A DNA stretch of 35,096 nt from Limnobacter alexandrii (GCF_005871185.1 NZ_SWKN01000001.1:1-35096), one strand, 5' to 3'; shown: positions 23,576 through 32,417, counted from the first letter of the stretch. The notes: generated by a model from the sequence alone, not told the origin. Numbers and translations are program-made.

Positions 23576-24990
23576 TGAAAACCTTGAGATACACGGCAAT
23601 GGCCTTGGCGATTGCAGGTTTGACTGGTTGCGCCACTGTCAACATGGATCAATCCATGACCAAGCTGAATGAAACCACAGCGTCCATGACCGACAAGAAA
23701 GTGGTTCTTGCTCTGAATGATGAGCAGCGCAAGCAGCTGCGAGGGCAGGCAGATGCGCTGTTGAAAAAACCACTGAACTTGAATTCGACAGTTGAACTGA
23801 TGTTGGTGAACAGTCCTGAATTCCAGGCTTTGCTGGCTCGGGGCTATAGCGAGTCTGCGTTGGCTGCCCAATCGGGTCGAATTCCCAATCCAATCTTCAA
23901 TTTCGAACGAATAACAGTTGGGGATGAACTTGAAATTGGACGATTGTTCAGTTTTGGTTTGCTCGATCTGGTCACGCTTCCCTGGCGTCAACAGGCTGCA
24001 ACTTTTCGAATTGAGCGAGCTCAACTGCAGTTGGCTGGCGATGTAATTGGGCAAGTGGCTCAAGCGCGCTCAGCTTGGGTCGATGCAGTGGTCGCTTTGC
24101 AAAAACAGCAATATGCGGAGCAAGTATTCGAGAATGCTCAAGCCAGTGCTGAATTGGCCAAACGCATGGAAGAAGTGGGTAACTTCACGATTATTCAACG
24201 CATTCGTCAGCAAATGTTTTATTCCGATGCTGCGCTTGGCTTGGCCATGGCACGTCAGGAGGCTACATCTACCCGGGAAAAGCTGGTTCGCGTACTCGGG
24301 CTGGACGCACAGCAATTTGAGGAGCTAAAACTTCCAGATCGCTTGCCAGACTTGCCCGCTACTGTGAAAAAGCCTGAAGAAGTGTCCAGACAAGCCACGG
24401 CGCGGCTCGATGTTCAAATGGCCAAGCAAGCATACGATGCGGCATTGAAAGTGTCTGGTGCTGAAACCGTGAGCTCCTTTGTAGACATTGAGGCTGGGAT
24501 TCGCCGCGATTCTGTATTTGACAGAGACTCCGGCTCCAAAACCAACCCAAAGGGATATGAACTGGACATTCGATTGCCCCTGTTCGATTGGGGTGGCTTG
24601 CGGCGTGACGCGTTTTCTGCCGAGTTACTGGCCAAGGCCAACACGCTTGAGGCGGTCATGAGGAATGTTGATTCAAACCTGCGGGAAAGTTACACCAATT
24701 ACCGCACAGCTTATGACATTGCCAAGCACTATCAAACTGAGGTGGTTCCAATGCTCGATACCTTGGCCGAGCAAAACACACTGCGTTACAACGGCATGTT
24801 GATTGGTACTTTCGAGCTACTTGCCGACAGTCGCAATCAGGTGCGTTCCATCGAGTCATCCATTGACGCATCAGCGAACTTTCTGCGAGCTCAACTGGCC
24901 TTGGATGCTGCATTGATGGGCAGTCCAAGCGATGTAAAGCTTTCCATGGGCACCCAAAGTCCAGCGGCTGAAGCCGCTGCTGGTCATTAA
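23575..24990 (+). CDS. TolC-family outer-membrane lipoprotein
   Basis: A 471-aa outer membrane factor-like protein. The second of two adjacent ATGs (23575) is chosen; it overlaps the previous stop. The signal peptide ends with a lipobox, LTGC, so it is predicted to be lipid-anchored. Helical OEP repeats follow (VELMLVNSPEFQALLARGY; ARLDVQMAKQAYDAALKV), with LPLFDWGG late in the chain. There is no RND pump in this operon, so it may serve the multicopper oxidase module or the pump at 13064. It ends 19 bp before the oxidase gene. Confidence 0.85.
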   Translation: MKTLRYTAMALAIAGLTGCATVNMDQSMTKLNETTASMTDKKVVLALNDEQRKQLRGQADALLKKPLNLNSTVELMLVNSPEFQALLARGYSESALAAQSGRIPNPIFNFERITVGDELEIGRLFSFGLLDLVTLPWRQQAATFRIERAQLQLAGDVIGQVAQARSAWVDAVVALQKQQYAEQVFENAQASAELAKRMEEVGNFTIIQRIRQQMFYSDAALGLAMARQEATSTREKLVRVLGLDAQQFEELKLPDRLPDLPATVKKPEEVSRQATARLDVQMAKQAYDAALKVSGAETVSSFVDIEAGIRRDSVFDRDSGSKTNPKGYELDIRLPLFDWGGLRRDAFSAELLAKANTLEAVMRNVDSNLRESYTNYRTAYDIAKHYQTEVVPMLDTLAEQNTLRYNGMLIGTFELLADSRNQVRSIESSIDASANFLRAQLALDAALMGSPSDVKLSMGTQSPAAEAAAGH

Positions 24991-25009
24991 AAGATTTGGA
25001 GTAAGAGCA

Positions 25010-26425
25010 ATGAATTCCAGAAGAGATTTTTTTAAGTTTGCCGGCATGGCCGGTGGCGCAGTGGCGGCAGCCAGTGTCAGCAAAGTGGCCATGGCCGCGC
25101 TGCCCGAGCCCGTCATTCAAACCTCGCCTGACACCATGGACCCATTGACCCCCAACACTGGGCGCCCCTATAACCCAGTGGTCACCTTGAATGGTTGGAC
25201 CTTGCCTTGGCGCATGAACAATGGCGTGAAGGAATTCCACCTGGTAGCAGAACCCGTGGTGCGTGAGATGGCACCAGGTATGGTCGCTCACCTTTGGGGC
25301 TACAACGGACAAAGCCCAGGCCCCACCATTGAAGTGGTGGAAGGTGATCGCGTGCGTATTTTTGTGACGAACAAACTACCCGAGCACACCAGCGTGCACT
25401 GGCATGGCCAGCGCCTGCCCAATGGCATGGACGGTGTTGCAGGCCTGAACCAGCCGGCCATTCCTTCCGGCAAAACCTTTGTGTATGAGTTCGAGGCCAA
25501 GCGTCCCGGTACCTTCATGTACCACCCGCATGCCGATGAGATGGTGCAAATGGCCATGGGCATGATGGGTTTTTGGGTGACTCACCCCAAAAACAAACAT
25601 CCCTTGATTGATAACGTGGACCGAGATTTCTGTTTTCTGCTGAATGCCTACGACATTGATCCTGGTGCGTACACACCAAAGATCATGACGATGCTCGATT
25701 TTAATTTGTGGACGTGGAACAGCCGCGTGTTTCCGGGGATTTCGCCCTTGTGTGTTCGAAAAAACGACAAGGTTCGGATACGAATTGGTAACTTGACCAT
25801 GACCAATCACCCCATTCATCTGCACGGCCATGAATTCGAGGTAAGTGGCACCGATGGCGGCCCCACACCCAAGGGAAGTCGTTGGCCCGAAGTGACCACT
25901 GACATCGCCGTGGGGCAAATGCGTCAAATTGATTTTCTGGCCAATGAGGAAGGTGATTGGGCCTTTCATTGCCACAAAAGCCACCACACCATGAATGCCA
26001 TGGGGCACGATCTTCCCACCATGATTGGAGTGGATCACCGCGGTATTACCAAAAAAGCCCGGGGACTCGTTCCCGAATACATGGTGATGGGTGAACGGGG
26101 CATGGCCGACATGACCGAGATGACGATGCCGATTCCTGACAACACCATACCCATGATGACGGGCGATGGTCCATTTGGCTCCGTGGAAATGGGCGGCATG
26201 TTCAGCATGTTGAAAGTGCGCAAAGACCAAAAGCCTGGGGATTATTCGGACCCAGGTTGGTACAAGCACCCGGCCAGAACCGTAGCCTTTGAATATGAAG
26301 GCCCGGACATGCCCAAGCCAGTTACGTCCGACAAGGCAGGAAAACCCGCCATGAAATCCAGCAATCGACCTCAGGAAACAATCGAGTTGAAGGTCAGAAA
26401 ACCTCAAGTCCATTCGGGCCACTAA
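25010..26425 (+). CDS. copA: Multicopper oxidase, CopA-like, TAT-exported
   Basis: A 471-aa periplasmic copper oxidase. The N-terminus has a twin-arginine motif (NSRRDFFKF) and a hydrophobic leader ending at about AMAA. All four copper-ligand motifs are present: H130-W-H132-G, H172-P-H174, H267-x-x-H270-x-H272 and H320-C321-H322 with the Met-containing region after it. It would oxidise Cu(I) to Cu(II). A Met-rich region near residues 365-400 (MADMTEMTMPIP, METs around GGMFSM) may bind Cu(I). It is shorter than plasmid PcoA/CopA (about 600 aa). Confidence 0.92.
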   Translation: MNSRRDFFKFAGMAGGAVAAASVSKVAMAALPEPVIQTSPDTMDPLTPNTGRPYNPVVTLNGWTLPWRMNNGVKEFHLVAEPVVREMAPGMVAHLWGYNGQSPGPTIEVVEGDRVRIFVTNKLPEHTSVHWHGQRLPNGMDGVAGLNQPAIPSGKTFVYEFEAKRPGTFMYHPHADEMVQMAMGMMGFWVTHPKNKHPLIDNVDRDFCFLLNAYDIDPGAYTPKIMTMLDFNLWTWNSRVFPGISPLCVRKNDKVRIRIGNLTMTNHPIHLHGHEFEVSGTDGGPTPKGSRWPEVTTDIAVGQMRQIDFLANEEGDWAFHCHKSHHTMNAMGHDLPTMIGVDHRGITKKARGLVPEYMVMGERGMADMTEMTMPIPDNTIPMMTGDGPFGSVEMGGMFSMLKVRKDQKPGDYSDPGWYKHPARTVAFEYEGPDMPKPVTSDKAGKPAMKSSNRPQETIELKVRKPQVHSGH

Positions 26426-26435
26426 GGAGTTAATC

Positions 26436-26963
26436 ATGAAAAAATCATTCGCAAATCATTCCCTATCGCTACTGCTTGGCGCTGGGCTTTTATTGCCCGT
26501 GGCCGTATTGGCGCACGGCACTCAAGAACACAAAAAGTCAGATTCCAATGCACAGCCAGTTCTTGAGCAAACCGCTTGGGGCATTGCCGGTACTCCGACC
26601 AAGATAGACCGCACTGTCAAAGTCGTAATGTCCGACAGCATGCGCTTTGAGCCATCCTCGTTGCAGTTCAAGGAAGGTGAAACAGTGAAGTTTATTGTCA
26701 AGAACGAAGGAAAGCTGATGCATGAGTTTGTTCTGGGGACAAAAGACAAGAACCTGGAGCATGCAGACTTAATGAAGAAGTTTCCAAACATGGAGCATGA
26801 AGAGCCCTATATGGCACATGTGGCTCCGGGCAAAACCACTGAGATGGTGTGGACTTTCAACCGAAGTGGCGAGTTTGAGTTTGCCTGCTTGATTGCAGGC
26901 CACTTTGATGCAGGTATGCGCGGACCACTGCGCGTAGCCAAATCCTCTGGAGCTGAAAAGTGA
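26436..26963 (+). CDS. Cupredoxin-domain periplasmic copper protein
   Basis: A 175-aa exported protein with a signal peptide ending at VLAHG. The mature start carries His (HGTQEHKK). The cupredoxin fold is indicated by the ligand set H in KLMHEFVLG and the C-x4-H-x4-M loop (FACLIAGHFDAGM), that is, a type-1 copper site. It lies 10 bp after the oxidase and is probably its electron or copper partner. Its stop overlaps the GTG of the next gene. Confidence 0.88.
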   Translation: MKKSFANHSLSLLLGAGLLLPVAVLAHGTQEHKKSDSNAQPVLEQTAWGIAGTPTKIDRTVKVVMSDSMRFEPSSLQFKEGETVKFIVKNEGKLMHEFVLGTKDKNLEHADLMKKFPNMEHEEPYMAHVAPGKTTEMVWTFNRSGEFEFACLIAGHFDAGMRGPLRVAKSSGAEK

Positions 26964-27490
26964 AGCGAATTGCTTTTGTTGGTATTGCAACTGCAATTTT
27001 GGCATTGGGTGTTTTTGCTGCCATCAAACCTGAGACTTTCTCAACTGTTGAGAAAGTCTCAGTGGCTGCAACAGAATCTGATGCCAATCAAGTTTTACCC
27101 ATTCATGTACACAAAACAGCGACCTGCGGTTGCTGCGGCGAATGGATTAAACACTTGGAAAAATCGGGGTTTTCCGTGAAGTATTCGAATCACGAAGACC
27201 TAGACAGCATTAAGGCGCAGTTCGGTATCGAAAACAATTACCAATCCTGTCACACAGGAGTATCGGCGAATGGCTTTGTGTTTGAAGGCCATGTTCCAGC
27301 CAAGTACATAAGGGAATTTCTGAACGAAACACCCGAGGATTCACTTGGTCTGTCCGTTCCAGCGATGCCAGTTGGCTCTCCTGGCATGGAATATGGCAAC
27401 AAATTCATGCCTTATCAGGTGTTACTCCTGAAAAAGGACGGAAGTGTGTCCGTTTATGCGGAAGTAAAAACCTATCAAGATCAATTTTGA
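26960..27490 (+). CDS. DUF411 metal-binding protein
   Basis: A 176-aa protein with a GTG start overlapping the cupredoxin stop (GTGA). An N-terminal hydrophobic segment serves as signal or anchor. The DUF411 signature follows: HKTATCGCCGEWIKHLE, later YQSCHTG and VFEGHVPA. DUF411 proteins accompany copper-resistance operons and have a thioredoxin-like fold, presumably binding copper through the CGCC motif and the later Cys. Its exact job is not known. Confidence 0.87.
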   Translation: MKRIAFVGIATAILALGVFAAIKPETFSTVEKVSVAATESDANQVLPIHVHKTATCGCCGEWIKHLEKSGFSVKYSNHEDLDSIKAQFGIENNYQSCHTGVSANGFVFEGHVPAKYIREFLNETPEDSLGLSVPAMPVGSPGMEYGNKFMPYQVLLLKKDGSVSVYAEVKTYQDQF

Positions 27491-27525
27491 ACAAGTAACT
27501 CAATAAACATTGAAAGGAAACAATC

Positions 27526-27888
27526 ATGAAAAACCAGTTAATCAAAATCGCTTCTATCTTTGCATTGTCAATTTCGACTTCAGTTTTTGCCGGGGGAGAT
27601 CACGGCGTCCATTCAAGTAAAGCCGGTGAGCAAAAGTCCATGGAAGGTATGCAGATGAAGCAGTCCGAGATCATGGAAATGACGCAGGGCGAGGTGAAAA
27701 AAATTGATCCGAAGACTGGTAAGGTCACCTTGAAGCATGGCGAAATCAAAAACCTTCAAATGCCACCTATGACCATGGTTTTCTCGGCCAAAGAGGCGGC
27801 GCAACTGGAAGGCCTGAATAAGGGCGACAATGTTCTCTTTGCTGTGGATCAAAACATGAACATCACCCACATCGAGAAGAAACAGTAA
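27526..27888 (+). CDS. CusF-like periplasmic copper chaperone
   Basis: A 120-aa exported protein with an AAAGGAAA ribosome-binding site and a signal peptide ending near SVFAGG. A Met/His-rich linker (MEGMQMKQSEIMEMT) precedes a CusF domain, GEVKKIDPKTGKVTLKHG, followed by LQMPPMTMVF. The His and the two Met of CusF's Cu(I) site are in place. CusF normally feeds a CusCBA pump; here it lies in an operon with an oxidase and TolC-type lipoprotein. Confidence 0.87.
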   Translation: MKNQLIKIASIFALSISTSVFAGGDHGVHSSKAGEQKSMEGMQMKQSEIMEMTQGEVKKIDPKTGKVTLKHGEIKNLQMPPMTMVFSAKEAAQLEGLNKGDNVLFAVDQNMNITHIEKKQ

Positions 27889-27903
27889 TCAGGAGAAGCA
27901 CCA

Positions 27904-28896
27904 TTGCAAAGTAAACCTGGATTTCCCAATGGATCGGTCATTGTGGGTAAATTGGGATTGATGTTGAGTTTGCTGGGTTCCGCAATGGTGCTTTGCGCCT
28001 GTCAAACAGTCGGAAATTTTGTTCATCCGGAAAGTCACAAACCAACGGTTACAGTAAAGAAGGAACCTTGGTTTAGCGCCGAGCGTGCTACCCGCACACA
28101 GAAAATGGAGGAGGGCTTTATTTTGGTTCTCTCCGGTGGAGGGGTTCGTGGCTTTGCCCACATCGGAGTTCTTAAAGCCCTGGAGGAATTGGGGCTTGAG
28201 CCCCGAATGGTGATTGGCACCAGTGCGGGTGCTGTCGTGGCTGCGTACTGGGGCTTGGGCTATACAGCCGATCAAATGATGCAACGTGCAGAATCACTAA
28301 ATAACAGTGATCTGTTTGTACCCGTGTTACCGAATCTGGGACAGCCAGTTTTAAAGGGCGAGGCTGGAGTTTTTTCGGGTCAGTTTCTTGAACGGCAATT
28401 GCGCAGGGATTTCGGCATTCAAACATTTGAAGATCTCCCGAAACCAATTGCCATAGTGGCCACAGACCTCCAAACAGGTCATCCCGTGGTCTTTAATGCA
28501 GGTGATGTCGCCCAGGCAGTGCGGGCATCTTCAACAATTCCAGGTATCTTCACGCCACCTTCCATTAATGGCCGTCTTTACATCGATGGTCAGGCCAGTT
28601 CTCCACTGCCGATAGTTCCGGCAAAACGCTTGAGTGATCTTCCAATTCTTGCCGTAGACGTGGTGTATCCCCCCGAGCTTGCTGAGGTCTCTACGCTTAC
28701 CGATTTGATGTTTCAAACCTTTTTGATATCGAGTTTTAGAATCAAAGAACTGGAGATGTTACAGGCGACAATGATCATCGCCCCTCAGTTAACCAATGTT
28801 GGTCAACTGGGTTTGAATGATCGTCATTGGGTATTTAAAACAGGTTATTTGGAAGCCAAAGAAAAACTTCGGAAAGCTGAAAAACTGCTGAAGTGA
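27904..28896 (+). CDS. Patatin-like phospholipase, predicted lipoprotein
   Basis: A 330-aa protein with a TTG start behind AGGAG. A hydrophobic leader ends in a lipobox-like LCAC. The patatin domain is complete: oxyanion loop SGGGVRGFAHIG, nucleophile motif GTSAGA and catalytic Asp in YIDGQASSP. Such serine-Asp acyl hydrolases act on phospholipids. The gene lies 15 bp after the CusF-like gene, so it is co-transcribed with copper genes. A role in membrane repair or lipoprotein turnover under copper stress is inference. Confidence 0.85.
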   Translation: MQSKPGFPNGSVIVGKLGLMLSLLGSAMVLCACQTVGNFVHPESHKPTVTVKKEPWFSAERATRTQKMEEGFILVLSGGGVRGFAHIGVLKALEELGLEPRMVIGTSAGAVVAAYWGLGYTADQMMQRAESLNNSDLFVPVLPNLGQPVLKGEAGVFSGQFLERQLRRDFGIQTFEDLPKPIAIVATDLQTGHPVVFNAGDVAQAVRASSTIPGIFTPPSINGRLYIDGQASSPLPIVPAKRLSDLPILAVDVVYPPELAEVSTLTDLMFQTFLISSFRIKELEMLQATMIIAPQLTNVGQLGLNDRHWVFKTGYLEAKEKLRKAEKLLK

Positions 28897-28912
28897 TTTG
28901 TTAATTATGCAC

Positions 28913-28939
28913 GGGTTGGCGGCGAATTAACACCAACCC
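28913..28939. terminator. Stem-loop between convergent genes
   Basis: GGGTTGG (28913-28919) and CCAACCC (28933-28939) form a perfect 7-bp stem with a 13-base loop, between the end of the patatin-like gene and the end of the next, convergent gene. No clean T-run follows, so it may be a weak bidirectional terminator. Confidence 0.5.
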
Positions 28940-28951
28940 TTGACCCCTTCA

Positions 28952-29260
28952 TTAGCTTGCATCGCCTTCTGTGAGATCAACGCTTTTGATCTCACTCAGT
29001 ACCTCAGCCCGTGACTTCGACGATTCGAATTCGTGTACCAACACTGTCGAATCTCCGGCCAGAGGGTTGAACTGATCTGCTTTTACCGCTTGTTGATACT
29101 CTTTTAGCACCGTTGCTTGGGTGGCCAGTTTGCCTTGGCTGATCAGTGCCACATGGTCGGTGCCATCACCGTGATCTGTAGGGCCGCTGGCCAAGGCAAA
29201 AGCTGGAAGCGTTGCGGAAATGGCAAACACTGTGGATGCGATCAATTGACGTGTTTTCAT
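28952..29260 (-). CDS. Small periplasmic protein, CopR-box controlled
   Basis: A 102-aa exported protein; ATG 29260 is chosen because AAGGAGA lies 7 bp upstream and it gives a clean signal peptide (MKTRQLIASTVFAISA) ending near FALA|SG. The mature start is HGDGTDH. The C-terminus SRAEVLSEIK resembles that of the first gene of the copper operon (SRQEVLREL), so the two may be distant paralogues of a DUF4148-like family. Its promoter region holds the second CopR-type box. Function unknown. Confidence 0.7.
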   Translation of the reverse strand: MKTRQLIASTVFAISATLPAFALASGPTDHGDGTDHVALISQGKLATQATVLKEYQQAVKADQFNPLAGDSTVLVHEFESSKSRAEVLSEIKSVDLTEGDAS

Positions 29261-29368
29261 GGTAATTCTCCTTGAGTGTATCAGTTTGGGTTTTGCCTTT
29301 GCTTTCAATCAAGCGTTGGCATGACTCACACTTTACGCAGGGGCGAATGACCAGATCCTCTCAATTGA

Positions 29369-29384
29369 ATTACAAATTTGTAAT
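29369..29384. promoter_or_regulatory. CopR-type operator box 2
   Basis: ATTACAAATTTGTAAT, a perfect 16-bp palindrome, about 110 bp upstream of the small periplasmic gene on the minus strand. It shares both 6-bp arms and the 4-bp spacing with the box at 22312-22327, so the same response regulator should bind it. Confidence 0.78.
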
Positions 29385-29477
29385 ACACCAGAACACTAAC
29401 CGGTAACCACAACCGGAACCAAATATGATCGCGTTGAAATAATGTCGCAAGCAAGATCGAATTAATCAAGGGAAAGA

Positions 29478-30203
29478 TCATTTCCCAACTCTCAATATTG
29501 ATGAATATCCGATCAGGTTGGGATCCAACATGAAAGATCTCAGTACTTCTTTTAACGCATCTAACTGCCACTTCTCTGCCCATGGAGAGAGCACTATCTT
29601 TTCCAGGGCCTTGTTCAAATCAAACTGAACGAACTGAGGTTTGTCATCAAAACTTTCATGGGATTCGGTTAGTGCGATGCGAAATTCCTGCTCAGCGAAG
29701 TAACCTTGCTGCTTGTGAAACGTGAAGAAAAAGTTTTGCTCATCGGGGACTCTATCGAGGATGTAATTGATATATTTAACCGGACCAACAATGTAGTCAT
29801 TGGTCGGATCAAGTGCAGCAATTAAATCACCAGCAGTAGTTTTTAAAGCAACTCCGTTTTGTCTGCTACCGTAAACTCGCCACATCAAGGAGCACTCATC
29901 GTCAGATTGCTGCCAGCTCGTCACCCATGTTCTTTTGCGGATACTTTCTAGATTTTCCGTAAGGGCAACAACTTCGTCGACAGATCTCGAGAAACATTTG
30001 CTGTCGTCGGAAAAGTCAATATTCAGAGTTGCTGAATTGCTAAAGGGCATGCGGCCTTCAAAACCGTCTTCAAATTCAGAAAGATTCGTAAACTTCAGCT
30101 TCTGTCCGGTAAGGAGACTCAAAAATCCATAGATGTCCATATACCGCCACAATGAGGTACCGTCACTCCAGTCACCTTCATTTATACGTGTAACAGTGCC
30201 CAA
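29478..30203 (-). CDS. DUF2971-domain protein
   Basis: A 241-aa soluble protein with a TTG start (AAGGGG upstream); no ATG lies near the N-terminus. SLWRYMDIYGFLSLLTGQKLKF and the following LSEFEDGFEG match the DUF2971 pattern (lhHY.s...l...L..g.l.f....fNDPfEg). CSLMWRVYG and NGVALKTT, and a later FAEQEFR, also fit. The biochemical role of DUF2971 is unknown, but such genes are frequent in defence-type neighbourhoods. It lies 127 bp after the helicase on the same strand and may belong to the same cassette. Confidence 0.78.
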   Translation of the reverse strand: MGTVTRINEGDWSDGTSLWRYMDIYGFLSLLTGQKLKFTNLSEFEDGFEGRMPFSNSATLNIDFSDDSKCFSRSVDEVVALTENLESIRKRTWVTSWQQSDDECSLMWRVYGSRQNGVALKTTAGDLIAALDPTNDYIVGPVKYINYILDRVPDEQNFFFTFHKQQGYFAEQEFRIALTESHESFDDKPQFVQFDLNKALEKIVLSPWAEKWQLDALKEVLRSFMLDPNLIGYSSILRVGK

Positions 30204-30330
30204 TCCACACCCCTTTCAAAACGGAAAATTTATGTAAAAATAACATGCCGTCAGTTCTATGACGCATCAACAGAAGGCGAGGGTGCACAAAGAGGTATCG
30301 ATTTCACCAGCACAAAAAACATGACCACCC

Positions 30331-31725
30331 CTAAAATGATGAATTGAATGTTGCAATGATCTGCTCTCTAAACTGACCAGCCCATTCCAACCGAGCACGG
30401 GAAGACCTCGCTGGTTCTGAATCGAAGATCTCTGGTTGAGGCGTTAGGTGCAGGTCATCATTGCAGCGAATTTCCGAATAGTCGTTGAGCTTTGTTGAAG
30501 CATCAAAAGCCCTGCCAATCCTCTGCTCGGCGGCTACATGTGGGCGAGAACCATCAAATTGAACAACACGAGACTCCGGGATTTCATGGTGAAGCTCATT
30601 TGCAAATTCGACTAGAGTTGGCTCAGCAAAAACAAACATCCAACCATCTTTATCGACATCATTGGTCATACGCAATATTCGACCCAAAACCTGTCGGAAA
30701 TGCATTTCCGTTTTGACAATACTGAGGTGGCAACACACTTGCAACCTTGGAATATCAGTGCCCTCGCTAATCATCCCAACGCTAACAATCCATTGTTCAT
30801 TAGAGTACCTAAAAGCATCAATTGTTTTCGAAGCATCGTGATCTCTGTAGGTGACCACTTTCACGGACTGCGCGAATGTATTTGAAAGCTCAGCGGCTAT
30901 AACGTGTGCATGCTCAACCGATCGAGCCACAACAAGACCAGCCGCATTGGGGTTTTTTAGGCGAATTTCCTTAAGTTTTTGACACCCACGATTCAGCATG
31001 AAATGAACAGCCTGAGGATTTTGAATGAGTTGGTCATACGTAATGCCATTCGAGCTCAGTAACTCGGCAAAGGATTCGAACGACTGGATTCCGCTTTGTA
31101 GATTCCTCAAGAGAATACGATCGTGATCAATGAGGACCAGCTTTGGATTTCGGCAAACTCCATCATGGATTGCCTCGGCCAAACCATACTCATAATCACA
31201 GCGAACCTTGCCTTCAGGATCAGTGTATTTGGCAAGTACGATTGGCAAGTCATCACTTCGCCAAGGCGTACCACTAAGTGCAATACTGAAAGTGGCTTTA
31301 CTTTGAATTCGCAGCAAAACCTGTTCCCCCCAAGAATTTGAGTTTGAAAGATCACTGCCAGCACAATGATGAACCTCATCCAAGACCACTAAAACACGAT
31401 GGGAATCGAATATCTGCCAAAAATCCGCTTGAATGAATAACAAACTTTGGTAAGTGTAAGCGCCGCCTATTGCACCAATTTGCCCATCAAATCGACGTCC
31501 AAGCACTTTGGTGAAAGTATTTGAGGTGTTTTGTGCAACTTCAATTGATGGTGCAAAGGTCAATACAAAATCGATTTTATTTGCTTGGAGCAGACTTTTA
31601 GCCAGTTCTGCGGATAGCCGGGTTTTACCCGACCCAGGCGTTGCCAAGCACATGAAATGTGACTGAGTTTTGAACCAGTTCAAAGCACCCGTAAGACAGT
31701 TGGATTGCCATCGACGCAGCTTCAT
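30331..31725 (-). CDS. SF2 DEAD/DEAH-type helicase (COG1061-like)
   Basis: A 464-aa superfamily-2 helicase or translocase of the UvsW/ResIII-like group. Motif I is ATPGSGKT (28-35), motif II DEVH (116-119), motif III SGTPWR (151-156), and the second RecA lobe has motif V-like GMISEGTDIP and motif VI QVLGRILRM. There is no fused nuclease or methylase. The start overlaps the stop of the preceding small gene by 4 bp, so the two are translationally coupled. Together with the small wing-helix-like protein and DUF2971 it could act on foreign or element DNA; that is inference. Confidence 0.88.
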   Translation of the reverse strand: MKLRRWQSNCLTGALNWFKTQSHFMCLATPGSGKTRLSAELAKSLLQANKIDFVLTFAPSIEVAQNTSNTFTKVLGRRFDGQIGAIGGAYTYQSLLFIQADFWQIFDSHRVLVVLDEVHHCAGSDLSNSNSWGEQVLLRIQSKATFSIALSGTPWRSDDLPIVLAKYTDPEGKVRCDYEYGLAEAIHDGVCRNPKLVLIDHDRILLRNLQSGIQSFESFAELLSSNGITYDQLIQNPQAVHFMLNRGCQKLKEIRLKNPNAAGLVVARSVEHAHVIAAELSNTFAQSVKVVTYRDHDASKTIDAFRYSNEQWIVSVGMISEGTDIPRLQVCCHLSIVKTEMHFRQVLGRILRMTNDVDKDGWMFVFAEPTLVEFANELHHEIPESRVVQFDGSRPHVAAEQRIGRAFDASTKLNDYSEIRCNDDLHLTPQPEIFDSEPARSSRARLEWAGQFREQIIATFNSSF

Positions 31726-32306
31726 AAAACGGGATCTTTCGGCATGCCAGCAAGCACGCTTTCAATGGCGCGAATCTTTCCGAGTATTTTTGAACTGACA
31801 TCCCTGGACTTAAGGTAATGAGGCTCGAGCTTGGCTTTAAGCTGCGGATAGGTTTGGTGCAAGCGCAGATACTCCTCGGATTCACCGATCGAAGACAGCA
31901 AATCGACCTGATAAGTTTTTACCAATTGATCCAATTCGTCTCGAATGCAAGTATCTTTGACCGGCAAACTGGGAGCCCCATGCTCGACTTGCGTGGGCTG
32001 ATTGGGTTGCCTGGGCTGTTTGGGCCCCCGCTCAACTGTCACTCTTTGCTTAAACACTGAGGCTACAAAAAGAGGGGTTTTCTTGTAGCGAGCAAATTCA
32101 GAAATGTCTTTGCTTTTTTCAAGAAAACCTGCGGTTAGAAGCCTTAGAACCACCCGGTACGCACGTTTGTGATAGTCACGCAAGGTCATATTTGTTTCAT
32201 CTTTACATTCATGAATAATCGCGTCTCTCAATTCCATGACTGTGAAATTGTTCAAATTCCCCTCAATCAGAACTGAATAAAACTCGGGTGAAAGACTTCT
32301 TGTCAT
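31722..32306 (-). CDS. Winged-helix-like small protein coupled to the helicase
   Basis: A 194-aa protein I do not recognise as a named family. Residues about 20-75 (FTVMELRDAIIHECKD; DYHKRAYRVVLRLLTAGFLE) look like a winged-helix module. A Pro/Gln-rich linker follows (about 96-115), then a helical C-terminal region (DELDQLVKTYQVDLLSS and after), probably coiled coil. GGAG lies upstream of the ATG. Its stop overlaps the helicase start (ATGA), so it is likely a DNA-binding or scaffold partner of the helicase. It reads away from the XRE gene. Confidence 0.7.
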   Translation of the reverse strand: MTRSLSPEFYSVLIEGNLNNFTVMELRDAIIHECKDETNMTLRDYHKRAYRVVLRLLTAGFLEKSKDISEFARYKKTPLFVASVFKQRVTVERGPKQPRQPNQPTQVEHGAPSLPVKDTCIRDELDQLVKTYQVDLLSSIGESEEYLRLHQTYPQLKAKLEPHYLKSRDVSSKILGKIRAIESVLAGMPKDPVL

Positions 32307-32371
32307 GATGCTCCATCGGTGTCATTTCCCCCTGGCTACTGGCAACTGAAAAAAGGGGATTTTAAGAAAGG

Positions 32372-32387
32372 ACGGATTATAATCCGT
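32372..32387. promoter_or_regulatory. Perfect palindrome over the divergent promoter region
   Basis: ACGGATTATAATCCGT is a perfect 16-bp palindrome that contains TATAAT on both strands, so it overlaps a candidate -10 for the XRE gene and one for the winged-helix/helicase operon. It is the probable operator of the XRE controller. No good -35 is seen in either direction. Confidence 0.65.
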
Positions 32388-32417
32388 GGCTATTAAAGCC
32401 GCAAATTTGGATAGTTC

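Noticed and set aside
24656-25312. 218-codon frame antisense across the channel/oxidase boundary
   Set aside because: Spans the ends of two well-supported genes on the other strand and resembles no family.
25376-26437. 353-codon frame antisense to the multicopper oxidase
   Set aside because: His/Gly-rich product is the reverse reading of the copper-ligand codons; the sense gene has all four copper motifs and a TAT leader.
29326-29583. 85-codon minus-strand frame with hydrophobic middle
   Set aside because: Overlaps the end of the DUF2971 gene and the CopR-type palindrome, has no ribosome-binding site; a relic of a membrane gene is possible but not supported.
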